This document shows positions 52,851-64,000 of a DNA stretch of 64,000 nt, piece by piece; the first letter of the stretch is position 1; each line of letters opens with the position of its first letter. The stretch covers positions 46,307,814 to 46,371,813 of the forward strand of contig CM019217.1 of the NCBI GenBank assembly GCA_009741485.1, in the 5' to 3' direction. A model generated the notes under the pieces. It had not been told where the DNA came from, ran no database searches, and saw nothing but the letters and a program-made list of their open reading frames with translations. Position numbers and translations under genes: made by a program. This stretch comes from Malurus cyaneus samueli (taxonomy: Eukaryota; Chordata; Aves; Passeriformes; Maluridae).

Positions 52851-52924
52851 TATTCCTTTTTTTTTTTTTTAATTTTCTTTTTCTTTTTCTTTTTTTTTTT
52901 TTTTTCTTTTTCTCTCTGTTGCAG
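52851..52924 (+). promoter_or_regulatory. SLC20A2: Exceptionally long polypyrimidine tract and 3' splice site
   Basis: About 65 bases are almost purely T with interspersed C (runs of T10 or more and TTTTTC units), broken by one AA, and end in CTCTCTGTTGCAG. This is the acceptor of the first coding exon of SLC20A2. T-run length is likely variable between individuals and prone to sequencing error. Confidence 0.8.
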
Positions 52925-52962
52925 GACAGAACATCGCAGTTGTACCAGTTTGGAAGCAAAAT

Positions 52963-53037
52963 ATGGAATGTGTTTCACTGCTGACCGAAGGCAGCCAAAT
53001 GAACAGTATTTATAGTAGTTTGAAAATCAGCAGTTAG
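52963..53037 (+). other. Upstream ORF 1 in SLC20A2 leader (24 codons)
   Basis: ATG at 52963 with G at +4 opens 24 codons ending TAG at 53035-53037, 148 bases before the main start. It overlaps upstream ORF 2 in another frame. A role in damping translation of the main ORF is inferred. Confidence 0.5.
52968..53015 (+). other. Upstream ORF 2 in SLC20A2 leader (15 codons)
   Basis: ATG at 52968, five bases inside upstream ORF 1 and in a different frame, opens 15 codons ending TAG at 53013-53015. Confidence 0.45.
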
Positions 53038-53146
53038 CAGTTTCTTCACATTCTAACACTACCCAGCACTTTCCAGAGAGAACTCATTGTTTACAAGAAA
53101 TCTGCTTTCCAAATCCGTTGCGGTGCCCTCCAGCCTTGACTATTAA

Positions 53147-63802
<10,656 letters not shown>

Positions 63803-64000
63803 GTAAGTAGTTGTTTGATGAAATTTGAGTGATATAAAATAATTGAAAATTACATTTCAGAGGTGGAAGTGCCCTTGAGAGGTCATTTAGTCCAGTCCCC
63901 ACTCACAGACATGATGTGCCTAAGCTATTCCTCATGCTTTTTTGTAAGTTGCTCTGAAAAAGATGCTGTGGTAGAAATTCAAAACCTTGTTAGGCAAGCC
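63803..64000 (+). other. SLC20A2: Start of an SLC20A2 intron, containing a CR1 remnant
   Basis: The sequence after the GTAAGT donor at 63803 is intronic and runs past the window end. Confidence 0.75.
63850..63920 (-). mobile_element. Probable CR1 LINE 3' fragment, reverse orientation
   Basis: AGGTGGAAGTGCCCTTGAGA, then GGTCATTTAGTCCAGTCCCC resembles the reverse complement of the CR1 3' end (usually GGAAGGGACCT, then GATCATCTAGTCCAACCCC). It is short and diverged, and the terminal ATTCTATG units are missing. Confidence 0.6.

Larger units (their letters stand above)
28587..52924 (+). other. SLC20A2: SLC20A2 intron 1 (24.3 kb)
   Basis: A long first intron with no recognised gene on either strand. 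Open frames are short and without support. Composition drifts: ordinary unique sequence to about 38.8 kb, a strongly AT-rich block at about 39.1-41.1 kb, a GC-richer block at 41.3-43.6 kb, and further AT-rich blocks at 44.4-45.0 and 45.4-46.5 kb. Small tandem duplications occur at 30033-30068 and 31759-31853. It ends in a very long T-rich tract. No CR1 copy was recognised inside. Confidence 0.7.

Overview
The window looks like an avian (bird) nuclear genome segment. Genes are split into short exons with canonical GT/AG borders, promoters are CpG islands, introns are mostly AT-rich and unique, and the only recognisable interspersed repeats are short 3' fragments of CR1 LINEs. No prokaryotic feature, CRISPR array, tRNA, rRNA or intact mobile element was seen. 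Gene identities come from comparing translated exons with vertebrate proteins as I remember them; no search was run.

Layout. (1) 1-2.7 kb, + strand: the 3' end of a gene whose last exon (2345-2501) resembles the C-terminus of Integrator subunit INTS10, ending at a poly(A) signal at 2690. (2) 2.7-15.0 kb, - strand: complete HGSNAT in 17 coding exons (1923 nt, 640 codons plus stop, every splice phase consistent), tail-to-tail with gene 1. (3) 15.37-16.93 kb, + strand: complete POMK coding region in two exons (353 aa), head-to-head with HGSNAT across a CpG island with 351 bp between the two start codons. (4) 16.9-24.9 kb: intergenic, no gene recognised. (5) 25.4-27.0 kb, + strand: SMIM19 in three coding exons, with a frame problem at its start codon. 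(6) 28.1-64 kb, + strand: SLC20A2 (PiT-2), with a CpG-island promoter and probable noncoding exon 1, a 24.3-kb first intron, a 5' leader with two overlapping upstream ORFs, and the first five coding exons (244 codons). The gene runs off the right edge.

The genes do not form a pathway. HGSNAT is the lysosomal heparan-sulfate acetyltransferase, POMK the ER O-mannose kinase of alpha-dystroglycan maturation, SMIM19 a small membrane protein of unknown role, and SLC20A2 a sodium-phosphate cotransporter. Their linkage matches human 8p11.2, but strand arrangement and gene content differ from the human order as I recall it. The most actionable observations are the apparent one-base frame break at the SMIM19 start, the bidirectional HGSNAT/POMK promoter, the local rearrangements, the facing poly(A) signals at 2.7 kb and the SLC20A2 upstream ORFs. 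I found no evidence of a wholly new biological system.
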